DNA of 24,185 nt, from NCBI GenBank assembly GCA_964398035.1, contig CAYNLI010000032.1, positions 1-24,185 of the forward strand, given 5' to 3'. This document shows, piece by piece, positions 6,489-13,727 of this stretch (position 1 is the first letter of the stretch; every line of letters starts with the position of its first letter). A program made the position numbers and the translations under genes. The stretch is from Saonia sp964398035. GTDB lineage: Bacteria > Bacteroidota > Bacteroidia > Flavobacteriales > Flavobacteriaceae. The notes beneath the pieces were generated by a model, which did not search any database, was not told the origin of the DNA, and worked only from the letters and a program-made list of their open reading frames with translations.

Positions 6489-8144
6489 TTATTGGAGTTT
6501 AAACGTTATAGGAATAGAATAAGGAATATTGACTGCTTTTCCTTTATGTTTTCCTGGCATCATTTTTGGCAATTTGTTTATAATTCGTAAGGCTTCTTTT
6601 TCCAATAATTCATGTGACCCCCTATACCTAATATTTTCTATGTTTCCATTCTTTTGAATTGTAAACATAATGTTTACCCTTCCTTGTATTCCTTGCTTTT
6701 GTGCTTCTAAAGGGTAATTGAAATTTTTACGAATATGCTTCAGTATCATTTCATTAAAGCAAGCTCTTTTATCTTCTGCATCCTCACAACCAGGAAAAAT
6801 TGGAACATTATCTACAATTGCAAAAGGAATATCAAGTTCATTATCCCAGTTTTTAATTGCGGCACCTTTTTCAGTCTTATCCCCTTGTAATCTAAAAGAG
6901 ATAGGAATAGAGAATGGAACATTTACAGCTATGCCTTCTTGCCTTCCTGCTATCATTTTAGGTAGCTTCTTAATTATTCTTAATGCCTCTTCCTCTAATA
7001 ATTCATGTGGACCTCTATATCGAATGTTTCCTATATTTCCATTTTTTTGAATTGTAAACATAATGTTCACTCTTCCTTGTAAACCTAATTCTTGTGCATC
7101 CTCGGGGTAATTAAAGTTTTTTCTAATATGCTCCCTCATTTTTTCCTGAAAACAAGCTCTTTTATCTTCAGCATCTTCACATCCTGGAAAAACCGGGACT
7201 TCATCTATTTCTCCAAAAGTAACTTTTTCAATATTTTCACTAATACTTTTAAGTTCCGTGCTTTCTATTTCATCATTATCTATTTTTTTAACTTCACAAG
7301 AAGTATAAAACAACATTCCCAACACCAAAGGCACAAGTGCCAAATACTTTAACTGATAAATTTTCTTTGATTTTTGTTTTTGTAACATGACGATTCGTTT
7401 TTTGATTAATGATGATTTAAAAAATTGATTCACAAATGATATATTCTGGGTCTGAAAAACCTGTGACAACAACAATTGGTACTGCTTCTTTTTATGGGTC
7501 TTGGAAACTTGGGCATCGGCAATAAACTCATGCAGTTCTGATATCCTACTCTGGTATACATATACTAGTGGGTTAAACCAGCCCATAATACGCATCAACT
7601 CAAAGAACAATAGATCCAAAGAGTGTTTTTGTTTTATGTGTACCAACTCATGTTGAATTATACTACCATATTCTTCTTCCGCTATCTCGTCTCCCATAAA
7701 AATGGTCCTGAAAAATGAAAATGCAGCTTTGCTCTGTTTTACAATGACCCGAGTAAAAGTTTGAAGATAATGTACTTCTCCTTTTTCTCGCAGTCTATAA
7801 ATCTGATAGATTTTATACCCAAACAACAAGGTCGCCAATAACATTCCTCCAAAAAGAATTCCATTCATCAATGAAATATTCCACAAACTGGAATTTCCTG
7901 TTCCCGATAGTGCAATTGCCTGCATATTCATATTCCACAAATATTCGGGATACACTATAAGTTCTTCGGGCAGACTGGTTTTAAAGGCTTCTATTTTAAT
8001 CCATGGAAGTATTATGGACAATACATATGTTGCTATAAGATATACTCTGTTCCATTGAAAAAAGGTTTCTCTTTTTAAGAACAGATCATAAATGACCAAA
8101 AACAACAACTGGAATGCAATGCATTCTAAAAAAAATTGTATCAT
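6489..8144 (-). CDS. M56-family BlaR1-like peptidase with two tandem TonB-like C-terminal domains
   Basis: 551 residues. The N-terminal ~280 residues form a BlaR1/MecR1-type M56 membrane domain. Hydrophobic segments lie at ~4-22, ~35-50 and ~93-112, then the zinc motif HELVH (165-169) in IIQHELVHIKQKHSLDLLFF, NPLVYVYQSRISELHEFIAD (downstream glutamates are possible third ligands), and a last helix at ~265-282 ending in TSC. In place of a penicillin-binding sensor there are two copies of a TonB-like C-terminal domain (316-420 and 447-551), about three quarters identical. Family knowledge: M56 proteins cleave or signal to BlaI-type repressors. The preceding gene is such a repressor and overlaps by 4 bp (ATGA). 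The duplicated periplasmic domain may be the sensor. Confidence 0.88.
   Translation of the reverse strand: MIQFFLECIAFQLLFLVIYDLFLKRETFFQWNRVYLIATYVLSIILPWIKIEAFKTSLPEELIVYPEYLWNMNMQAIALSGTGNSSLWNISLMNGILFGGMLLATLLFGYKIYQIYRLREKGEVHYLQTFTRVIVKQSKAAFSFFRTIFMGDEIAEEEYGSIIQHELVHIKQKHSLDLLFFELMRIMGWFNPLVYVYQSRISELHEFIADAQVSKTHKKKQYQLLLSQVFQTQNISFVNQFFKSSLIKKRIVMLQKQKSKKIYQLKYLALVPLVLGMLFYTSCEVKKIDNDEIESTELKSISENIEKVTFGEIDEVPVFPGCEDAEDKRACFQEKMREHIRKNFNYPEDAQELGLQGRVNIMFTIQKNGNIGNIRYRGPHELLEEEALRIIKKLPKMIAGRQEGIAVNVPFSIPISFRLQGDKTEKGAAIKNWDNELDIPFAIVDNVPIFPGCEDAEDKRACFNEMILKHIRKNFNYPLEAQKQGIQGRVNIMFTIQKNGNIENIRYRGSHELLEKEALRIINKLPKMMPGKHKGKAVNIPYSIPITFKLQ
6492..6806 (-). repeat. Tandem TonB-like domain, copy 2 (within the M56 gene)
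   Basis: Encodes residues 447-551, from VPIFPGCEDAEDKRACF to PYSIPITFKLQ at the C-terminus. A 26-residue linker (GDKTEKGAAIKNWDNELD onward) separates it from copy 1. Confidence 0.9.
6885..7199 (-). repeat. Tandem TonB-like domain, copy 1 (within the M56 gene)
   Basis: Encodes residues 316-420, from VPVFPGCEDAEDKRACF to PFSIPISFRLQ. By my alignment, 80 of 105 positions equal copy 2 with no gaps. The nucleotide sequences are also similar, which suggests an intragenic duplication. Confidence 0.9.
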
Positions 8145-8503
8145 TCTTCCTCTTTTTTAATGTCCTTTAAAATAGATTCCAGCTCTGTAAGGCTCATATC
8201 ATTTTTCTTCATAAAAAAAGAGACCATACTTTTAAAGGATCCTTGAAAATACCCATCTACCAGTTTATTGATTGATTGATTGCTATAATTGGATTTTTTC
8301 AAAACTGGATAGTACACATGCCCTTTCCCCTTCTTTTCATAGTCCACAAAACCTTTGCTTTCCAAAATGCGAACAATGGTAGATACCGTATTATATGCTG
8401 GTTTTGGTTCTGGCAATTCATCTATAATGGCAGCAACATTGCACTTCTCTAATTGCCATAAAATCTGCATTACTTCTTCTTCTGCTTTGGTAAGTTGTTT
8501 CAT
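8141..8503 (-). CDS. BlaI/MecI/CopY-family transcriptional repressor
   Basis: 120 residues, the length of BlaI/MecI repressors. The N-terminal winged helix is clear: LTKAEEEVMQILWQLEKC, then AAIIDELPEPKPAYNTVSTI as the recognition region, RILESKGFVDYEKKGKGHVYY as the wing, and a short C-terminal dimerisation helix region (SFKSMVSFFMKKNDMSLTELES). These dimers bind dyad operators and are inactivated by proteolysis when a membrane M56 partner is triggered. That partner follows directly with a 4-bp overlap. A 40-bp palindrome lies 145 bp upstream and is the likely operator. The 5' leader includes an inverted pair of repeat elements. Confidence 0.93.
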   Translation of the reverse strand: MKQLTKAEEEVMQILWQLEKCNVAAIIDELPEPKPAYNTVSTIVRILESKGFVDYEKKGKGHVYYPVLKKSNYSNQSINKLVDGYFQGSFKSMVSFFMKKNDMSLTELESILKDIKKEEE

Positions 8504-8563
8504 TTTATGCTGAGTTTATTTCAGTATCTATTTAATTTTTGTCATTCCCTACATTATATTTTG

Positions 8564-8623
8564 TCTCCTCGAGCGGAGTCGAGAGATAGAATAATAATTA
8601 GGTCTTGACTCCGCTCGACCAGA
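8564..8623. repeat. Inverted pair of short REP-like elements in the blaI leader
   Basis: TCGAGCGGAGTC at 8569-8580 is repeated in inverse orientation at 8607-8618 (GACTCCGCTCGA), with 26 nt between. The left arm alone can also fold through CTCGA/TCGAG. It is related in core sequence to the element inside hemW. The pair lies between the presumed operator/promoter and the blaI start, so the transcript would contain a hairpin. Confidence 0.7.
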
Positions 8624-8644
8624 CATTCTATTTAATTCACCTTG

Positions 8645-8652
8645 CTAATATA
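8645..8652 (-). promoter_or_regulatory. Possible -7 element for the blaI operon
   Basis: The minus strand reads TATATTAG, 7 of 8 to the Bacteroidota -7 consensus TAnnTTTG. It overlaps the edge of the palindrome, so a bound repressor would block it. No clear -33 TTG is seen. Confidence 0.35.
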
Positions 8653-8688
8653 ACTAAAAAATTAGTTTAAACTAATTTTTTAGTTATA
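8649..8688. promoter_or_regulatory. Perfect 40-bp palindrome: probable double BlaI operator
   Basis: The 40 bases equal their own reverse complement with no mismatch. Inside are two identical-format dyads, ACTAAAAAATTAGT (8653-8666) and ACTAATTTTTTAGT (8671-8684), both ACTAA-N4-TTAGT, with centres 18 bp apart. BlaI/MecI repressors bind short dyads, often in pairs. The position between blaI and the divergent DUF456/serine hydrolase pair fits control of both sides. Operator function is inferred. Confidence 0.75.
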
Positions 8689-8710
8689 AAAATATGTAAC
8701 AAATCATCCC

Positions 8711-8718
8711 TACCTTAG
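8711..8718 (+). promoter_or_regulatory. Possible -7 element for the DUF456/serine hydrolase pair
   Basis: TACCTTAG matches TAnnTTTG at 7 of 8. It lies about 20 bp before the GTG start, so the transcript would be nearly leaderless. The -33 position falls just at the right edge of the palindrome. Confidence 0.35.
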
Positions 8719-8738
8719 TCTAATAGTAAATTGTTATT

Positions 8739-9242
8739 GTGGATATTGCTCTTTTAATTTTTGGGTTTCTTTTAATGCTCGTAGGTTTAGTAGGTAGTTT
8801 TTTACCTATACTTCCTGGACCACCATTAAGTTGGCTAGGTTTATTACTACTGCATTTAACTAAAGCCATTCCAGATGATTGGTGGATTTTAGGGCCAACC
8901 TTAGCTGTTGCCATTATAGTATTTGTGCTAGATTATATTATTCCAGCAATAGGCACTAAAAAATTTGGCGGTACCAAAGCAGGAATGATTGGTACAACAA
9001 TCGGTCTTATTGTTGGCATTCTTGCTCCAATTCCTGGTGGAATTATAATTGGGCCCTTTTTGGGGGCATTAGTAGGAGAACTTTCTAACAAAGCAGATAA
9101 AAAAACTGCTGTAAAAGCTGCATTTGGTTCTTTCCTAGGTTTCTTAACAGGTACTTTTTTAAAATTTGTAGTAGCTGTAGTTTTTATGGGAATATTTATT
9201 TCTACCGTATGGGAATATAAAGAGGCGCTTTTTAGTTTTTAA
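8739..9242 (+). CDS. DUF456 family membrane protein
   Basis: 167 residues, normal for DUF456, with four or five membrane segments. Diagnostic features are FLPILPGPPLSWLGLLLL near the N-terminus, FVLDYIIPAIGTKKFGGTKAGMIGTTIGLIVG in the middle (given here as position ~64-95), FLGALVGEL, and a glycine-rich AAFGSFLGFLTGTFLKF end. Function is unknown. The start is GTG: the first in-frame ATG (residue 13) would cut into the first membrane helix. It is the first gene of a plus-strand pair facing the BlaI palindrome; the serine hydrolase follows after 10 bp. Confidence 0.88.
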   Translation: MDIALLIFGFLLMLVGLVGSFLPILPGPPLSWLGLLLLHLTKAIPDDWWILGPTLAVAIIVFVLDYIIPAIGTKKFGGTKAGMIGTTIGLIVGILAPIPGGIIIGPFLGALVGELSNKADKKTAVKAAFGSFLGFLTGTFLKFVVAVVFMGIFISTVWEYKEALFSF

Positions 9243-9252
9243 TCAAACAATT

Positions 9253-10584
9253 ATGAATAAACATAAACTATTTAAAAACTTATTTAGCCTTGGTTTAATT
9301 CTTTGTGGTTTTACCATGCAAGCACAGCACCTGAATAAAGTAAAACTAGATAGTCTTTTTAATACTCTAGAAAAAAATGAGCGTTATATGGGAAGTATTG
9401 CCATATCGCATCACGGGAAAACAATTTATACTAATGCTATTGGTTATGATGATATTGCATCTAAAAAGGAATCTACAAGTGACACCAAGTATAAAATTGG
9501 TTCTATTTCTAAAATGTTCACTTCTGTTTTAATTTTTAAAGCAGTTGAAGAAGAGAAAATTCAACTAAATCAGACTATAGATACTTATTTCCCTACTGTT
9601 GAAAACGCAAATGAAATCACCATTGGTAATTTATTAAATCATAGAAGCGGCATTTTTAATTTTACAAATGACCCAGATTATTTAAAATGGAATACTCATG
9701 CAAAAACAAAAGAGGAGCTAATAAACATAATCAATAAAAACAAAAGTGTTTTTGAGCCTAATAGTAAAGCTGAGTACAGTAATTCTAACTATGTGTTACT
9801 CACTTTTATACTTGAAGATATTTATAAAAAATCATTTTCTGAATTACTGAAAACTAGAATAACTCAACCTTTAGGCATACATAACACCTATGTTGGGGGC
9901 AAAATTGATTTAGCAAACAATGAGTGTAATTCTTATAGTTATACAGGAGAATGGGAAAAACAAAGTGAAACGGACATGTCCATTCCCTTGGGAGCAGGGG
10001 CAGTAGTATCTAACCCTACAGACTTGAACAAATTTATTGAAGGACTATTTATAGGGAAACTTATTTCAGAAGTAAGCCTTGAACAAATGACTACATTAAA
10101 AGATAATTATGGAATGGGAATTTTTCAATATCCATTTTACCAGAAAAAACTTTATGGACATACTGGAGGGATTGATGGGTTTAGTTCTATAGTAGGATAC
10201 CTTTCCAACGAGGAATTAGCAATTTCATTAGTCTCTAACGGAAATAATTATGATGGTAATGATATTATAATTGGTGCTCTGAGCTGTTTTTATGATAAAC
10301 CATATAAAATTCCAACTTTTTCTTCTTTTGAAGTAAGCAAGGATGATTTAGAAAATTATGTGGGGTATTATGGTTGCCCGCAACTTCCGCTTAAAATAGA
10401 TGTTTCAACCAAAAATGGAGTTCTAATTATACAAGCAACAAATCAACCTTCTTTCTCATTAGAAACCACTGCAAAAAATATTTTTGAAAGTCGGAAAATT
10501 GGAGCTGTTTTTGAGTTTAATCCCGAAGAAAATCAATTTTTATTAAAACAAGGAGGAGCAGAATTTGTATTCACAAAAGAGTAA
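9253..10584 (+). CDS. Serine hydrolase of the beta-lactamase superfamily (class C / PBP-like)
   Basis: 443 residues with a signal peptide ending near TMQAQ (~25). The three active-site motifs of the class C/PBP fold are present: SISK (Ser84, Lys87) in KIGSISKMFTSVL, Tyr-Ser-Asn at 175-177 in AEYSNSNY, and His-Thr-Gly at 303-305 in YGHTGGIDGFSS. A smaller beta-rich C-terminal domain (from ~360, YVGYYGCPQLPLKI) follows, as in esterase- or peptidase-type members. Substrate is unknown; it could be a peptidoglycan peptidase, an esterase or a beta-lactamase. Context is suggestive: it is divergent from a BlaI/BlaR1-like pair. Its stop is 2 bp from the stop of the convergent nitroreductase gene. Confidence 0.9.
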   Translation: MNKHKLFKNLFSLGLILCGFTMQAQHLNKVKLDSLFNTLEKNERYMGSIAISHHGKTIYTNAIGYDDIASKKESTSDTKYKIGSISKMFTSVLIFKAVEEEKIQLNQTIDTYFPTVENANEITIGNLLNHRSGIFNFTNDPDYLKWNTHAKTKEELINIINKNKSVFEPNSKAEYSNSNYVLLTFILEDIYKKSFSELLKTRITQPLGIHNTYVGGKIDLANNECNSYSYTGEWEKQSETDMSIPLGAGAVVSNPTDLNKFIEGLFIGKLISEVSLEQMTTLKDNYGMGIFQYPFYQKKLYGHTGGIDGFSSIVGYLSNEELAISLVSNGNNYDGNDIIIGALSCFYDKPYKIPTFSSFEVSKDDLENYVGYYGCPQLPLKIDVSTKNGVLIIQATNQPSFSLETTAKNIFESRKIGAVFEFNPEENQFLLKQGGAEFVFTKE

Positions 10585-10586
10585 TG

Positions 10587-11138
10587 CTATAACCATGTTA
10601 CTTTATCTTCAATAGAAGTTCTAATACCTTCGGGAAGTTCTTCATCAGAATACCCCATATAGAAAAAGCCTAAACATTTTTCACCTTCTGATAGGTCAAA
10701 AAATTCATCCATGTATTTTATTAATCCAGGAGAACTCCAATAACTGCCTATTCCTTTTTCTGTACACAACAACCACATATTCTGTACTGCCATGGCTACA
10801 GCAGCAATTTCTTCCCATTCTGGTATACTTTCTTTTGGGTCCCGTTGCATGCATATAGCAATTATTGCACTGGAACGTTTAGGGTTTTCCATAAGTTTCT
10901 TGCATTTAAAATCTTTAGGAAACTCCTCAATTTGTCTATATTTTTCTACCAAAAATGTTCCCAGTTTATCCTTGGATGCTCCTTGCAACACCTTAAACCG
11001 CCATGGTTCAGTTTTTTTATGGTTCGGAGCCCAATTTGCCGCTTCCAATAATTCTTCTATATCTGCTTTGGAGATTGGGACTTCATTATATTGTACTGGA
11101 AAGGCAGAACGTCTATTCTTTATCAATTCGAAAATCAT
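10587..11138 (-). CDS. Nitroreductase-family FMN oxidoreductase
   Basis: 183 residues, the compact YdjA-like length. NRRSAFPVQY at the N-terminus supplies the FMN-phosphate-binding arginines, and EAANWAPNHKKTEPWRFKVL is the typical active-site loop. Later segments VAMAVQNMWLLCTEKGIGSYWSSPGLI and GFFYMGYSDEELPEG match the family (quoted in parts: AVQNMWLLCTEKGIGSYW). These homodimers use NAD(P)H to reduce nitro-aromatics, quinones or other electron acceptors; the physiological substrate is unknown. The gene stands alone, convergent with the serine hydrolase and 41 bp after the stop-to-start gap from the LysR gene on the same strand. Confidence 0.9.
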   Translation of the reverse strand: MIFELIKNRRSAFPVQYNEVPISKADIEELLEAANWAPNHKKTEPWRFKVLQGASKDKLGTFLVEKYRQIEEFPKDFKCKKLMENPKRSSAIIAICMQRDPKESIPEWEEIAAVAMAVQNMWLLCTEKGIGSYWSSPGLIKYMDEFFDLSEGEKCLGFFYMGYSDEELPEGIRTSIEDKVTWL

Positions 11139-11179
11139 AAATTTCTTATTTAAAATATTTTAAAATTTCTGCCTTTACA

Positions 11180-12067
11180 TCATTTATTCAAAAGCAGATC
11201 CATACAATGACCCAAGGTAGGGTTTCTATTATCCTTTTTCCAAATTACGGAAAGTATCGCTTTTTGATCAAAATTCTTAAGCTCCAAAAACTTCACCTTC
11301 ATCTTAAAACCATATTGCAATGTCGTTGGTACTATGGCAATACCTAAATTATTTTCCACCAATTTAAATATTGTTTGTGCATGCACGGATTTATGGGAAA
11401 CCTTAGGAGCAAAGCCTGCATCTTCACAAATACTCATCACTGTATCATAATAAAAGGGGCTGTAATCTTGTGAAAACAAAATGAAATCCTCTTCCTTTAA
11501 CTGTTCAACCCCTTTAAATGTTTCTGCTGTTATTGAATGGTTCTTTGGCAATACAACTGAAAAAGTATCTTCAAAAACCGATTGAATATGAATCTCTTTT
11601 GGAACTCTGGCCAAACGGACAAAACCAATATCCAACTTATCCTTTAAAATTGCATTGACTTGGGCATTATTGGACAATTCCTCCAGACTTGTCTTTATTT
11701 GAGGGAAATTGCCTTTGAGCCGCAACAATAATTCTGGAATTACATTTTGCATAGCGGAACCCAAAAAACCTATTCTAATTTCTCCAAAATCTCCATTGGC
11801 AATCAATTTTAATTGTTTCTTGGTCAACTCCAAATGATTTAAGATAAATTCTATTTCACCTTTTAAGTACTCCCCAGCCTTGGTAAGAGATACTTTTTTT
11901 TTGCTTCTAACAAATAATGGAGTCTCTAATATTTCCTCCATTTGTTTTATTTGCCTGCTTAGACCTGGTTGGGAAATAAACAATTTCTCCGCTGCCTTTC
12001 TAAAGTGCAATTCTTCTGCGACAGCCAAAAAATATTTAAAATGCCTTAATTCTAATTGATAACTCAT
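11180..12067 (-). CDS. LysR-family regulator, divergent from the hut operon
   Basis: 295 residues, full length. The N-terminal winged helix is clear (LRHFKYFLAVAEELHFRKAA, then LFISQPGLSRQIKQMEEIL). The co-inducer domain starts near residue 90 with IRIGFLGSAMQNVIPELL, and has DIGFVRLARVP and SVFEDTFSVVLPKNH. LysR proteins usually control the divergent neighbour, here hutH, whose ATG is 81 bp away. I infer that it regulates histidine degradation, possibly in response to urocanate as Hut regulators often are. Most proteobacterial hut operons use the unrelated GntR-type HutC. A role for the nitroreductase downstream is also possible. Confidence 0.9.
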   Translation of the reverse strand: MSYQLELRHFKYFLAVAEELHFRKAAEKLFISQPGLSRQIKQMEEILETPLFVRSKKKVSLTKAGEYLKGEIEFILNHLELTKKQLKLIANGDFGEIRIGFLGSAMQNVIPELLLRLKGNFPQIKTSLEELSNNAQVNAILKDKLDIGFVRLARVPKEIHIQSVFEDTFSVVLPKNHSITAETFKGVEQLKEEDFILFSQDYSPFYYDTVMSICEDAGFAPKVSHKSVHAQTIFKLVENNLGIAIVPTTLQYGFKMKVKFLELKNFDQKAILSVIWKKDNRNPTLGHCMDLLLNK

Positions 12068-12148
12068 GGTTATTGATTATACATATAAATGGTATTATTA
12101 ATTATCAAATTTATTAAATATCTTTATAAGACCAAAAAATTGCACACC
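12068..12148. promoter_or_regulatory. Divergent lysR-hutH control region
   Basis: 81 bp, very AT-rich. TTGAT at 12073-12077 and ATCAA at 12104-12108 form a wide inverted repeat, a possible LysR-family site. TATCTTTA (12119-12126) fits TAnnTTTG at 7 of 8 and lies 22 bp before the hutH ATG. No clear -33 TTG is seen. Assignment is tentative. Confidence 0.35.
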
Positions 12149-13726
12149 ATGTTAGCACCCAAAACATTTTTGTTTGGAGAAGAAAGATTAACTGCTGGTA
12201 TAGCGCTGTCCATATCCCATGGAAAAACCAAAGGAGTATTATCAAAAAAAGCCCGGCAAAAAATCAATGCCAATAGAGACATTGTAGAGAACATTGTTGC
12301 AAAGGGCAAGGTAGTGTACGGGATAAACACAGGGTTTGGCCCTTTATGCACTACTAAAATCTCTAAAGAAAAAACCAAAATTCTACAGTCCAATATTTTA
12401 AAAAGCCATAGTGTTGGGGTTGGCAAACCTATCTCCTTTGAAATTGCAAAATTGATGCTCATTTTAAAAATACATTCACTCGCCAAAGGATATTCGGGAA
12501 TTGCAGAAACCACATTAGATCGCATTTTATGGCATATAGAAAATGATGCTGTTCCCGTAGTACCCTCACAAGGTTCTGTTGGAGCATCTGGGGATTTGGC
12601 TCCCTTGTCCCATTTGTTCCTGCCTCTCATTGGTTTGGGAAAAATTCACTATCAAAACAGTATTTTATCAACAAAGGAGCTTTTTAACAAAACAGGGTTA
12701 AAACCTGTTGAACTTGGCCCCAAAGAAGGACTGGCACTCATTAACGGAACTCAATTTATTGCCGCACATGGGGTAAAGGTGGTAGAAAAAATGCATAGTT
12801 GTCTTTCCCAAGCAGACATTATTGGTGCCATGATGATTGAAGGACTGCAAGGTTCCACAAAACCATTTTATGATGAACTACATGCCTTACGCCCCTATAA
12901 AGGAAATATACATGTGGCCAAAAGGGTTAAATTACTCTTGGAAGGCTCAGAAATCATGGAAGATCATATTGATTGTGAACGCGTGCAAGATCCTTATTCA
13001 TTACGCTGTATACCACAAGTACATGGGGCATCTAGAAATGCTTGGTTACACCTAAAAGAATTATTGGAAATAGAGTTAAATTCAGTCACGGACAACCCCA
13101 TCATCATCAATAATGAACTCACCATTAGTGGAGGTAATTTTCATGGTCAGCCCTTGGCCATGGCTTTGGATTATGCTTGTTTGGCATCTTCAGAAATTGG
13201 TAATATTTCTGACCGAAGAATATACTTGGCATTGGAGGGCAACAGCCCGGGAGTACCCAAATTATTAATGAAAGATACTGGCATCAATTCTGGTTATATG
13301 ATATTACAATATACCACAGCCGCTCTGGCAAGTGAAAACAAGGGTTTGTGTTTTCCATCCAGTGCAGACAGCATTCCTACTTCATTGGGACAAGAAGATC
13401 ACGTAAGCATGGGGTCTATAAGTGGCAGAAAGGCTTTACAAGTACTTGAAAATGTAGAAAAAATATTGTCCATAGAATTATTGACCGCAGCACAGGCCTT
13501 TGAATATAGAAAACCCATGAAATCTGGAATTTTATTGGAAGAAGTCCATAAAGAAGTCCGTAAGAACGTATCCTTTGCCATAAAGGATAGGGTATTCTCA
13601 GATGACATTGAAATTGGAATTGAGATGATAAAAAATAAAAATATTATAAGAGTGGTAGAGAATACCATAAAAAATAAAAATCTAACATTGGCAACACCTT
13701 ATTCCAAAGAATTTGAAAACTTTTAA
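12149..13726 (+). CDS. hutH: Histidine ammonia-lyase
   Basis: 525 residues from the ATG at 12149; an in-frame extension to 12089 adds only an AT-rich, unconserved tail and is not used. The enzyme removes ammonia from L-histidine to give urocanate, the first step of histidine degradation. The MIO cofactor triad Ala146-Ser147-Gly148 is in GSVGASGDLAPLSHLFL. YGINTGFGPL (57-66) holds the catalytic tyrosine loop, and NPIIINNELTISGGNFHGQP and the later QEDHVSMGSISGRKAL match the lyase family. Aromatic ammonia-lyases look similar, but the neighbouring hutI, hutU and hutG settle the assignment. It is first in a tightly packed four-gene operon; hutI starts 1 bp after its stop. Confidence 0.96.
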   Translation: MLAPKTFLFGEERLTAGIALSISHGKTKGVLSKKARQKINANRDIVENIVAKGKVVYGINTGFGPLCTTKISKEKTKILQSNILKSHSVGVGKPISFEIAKLMLILKIHSLAKGYSGIAETTLDRILWHIENDAVPVVPSQGSVGASGDLAPLSHLFLPLIGLGKIHYQNSILSTKELFNKTGLKPVELGPKEGLALINGTQFIAAHGVKVVEKMHSCLSQADIIGAMMIEGLQGSTKPFYDELHALRPYKGNIHVAKRVKLLLEGSEIMEDHIDCERVQDPYSLRCIPQVHGASRNAWLHLKELLEIELNSVTDNPIIINNELTISGGNFHGQPLAMALDYACLASSEIGNISDRRIYLALEGNSPGVPKLLMKDTGINSGYMILQYTTAALASENKGLCFPSSADSIPTSLGQEDHVSMGSISGRKALQVLENVEKILSIELLTAAQAFEYRKPMKSGILLEEVHKEVRKNVSFAIKDRVFSDDIEIGIEMIKNKNIIRVVENTIKNKNLTLATPYSKEFENF

Positions 13727-13727
13727 T

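Noticed and set aside
9253..10584. Calling the serine hydrolase a true beta-lactamase because of its BlaI/BlaR1-like neighbours
   Set aside because: The SxxK, YxN and HTG motifs are shared by esterases and PBP-type peptidases, and the extra C-terminal domain is not typical of AmpC. Only the superfamily is claimed.
12089..12148. N-terminal extension of HutH from an earlier ATG
   Set aside because: The extra 20 residues are an AT-rich tail not seen in the family and would cover the lysR-hutH control region, including the candidate -7 element.
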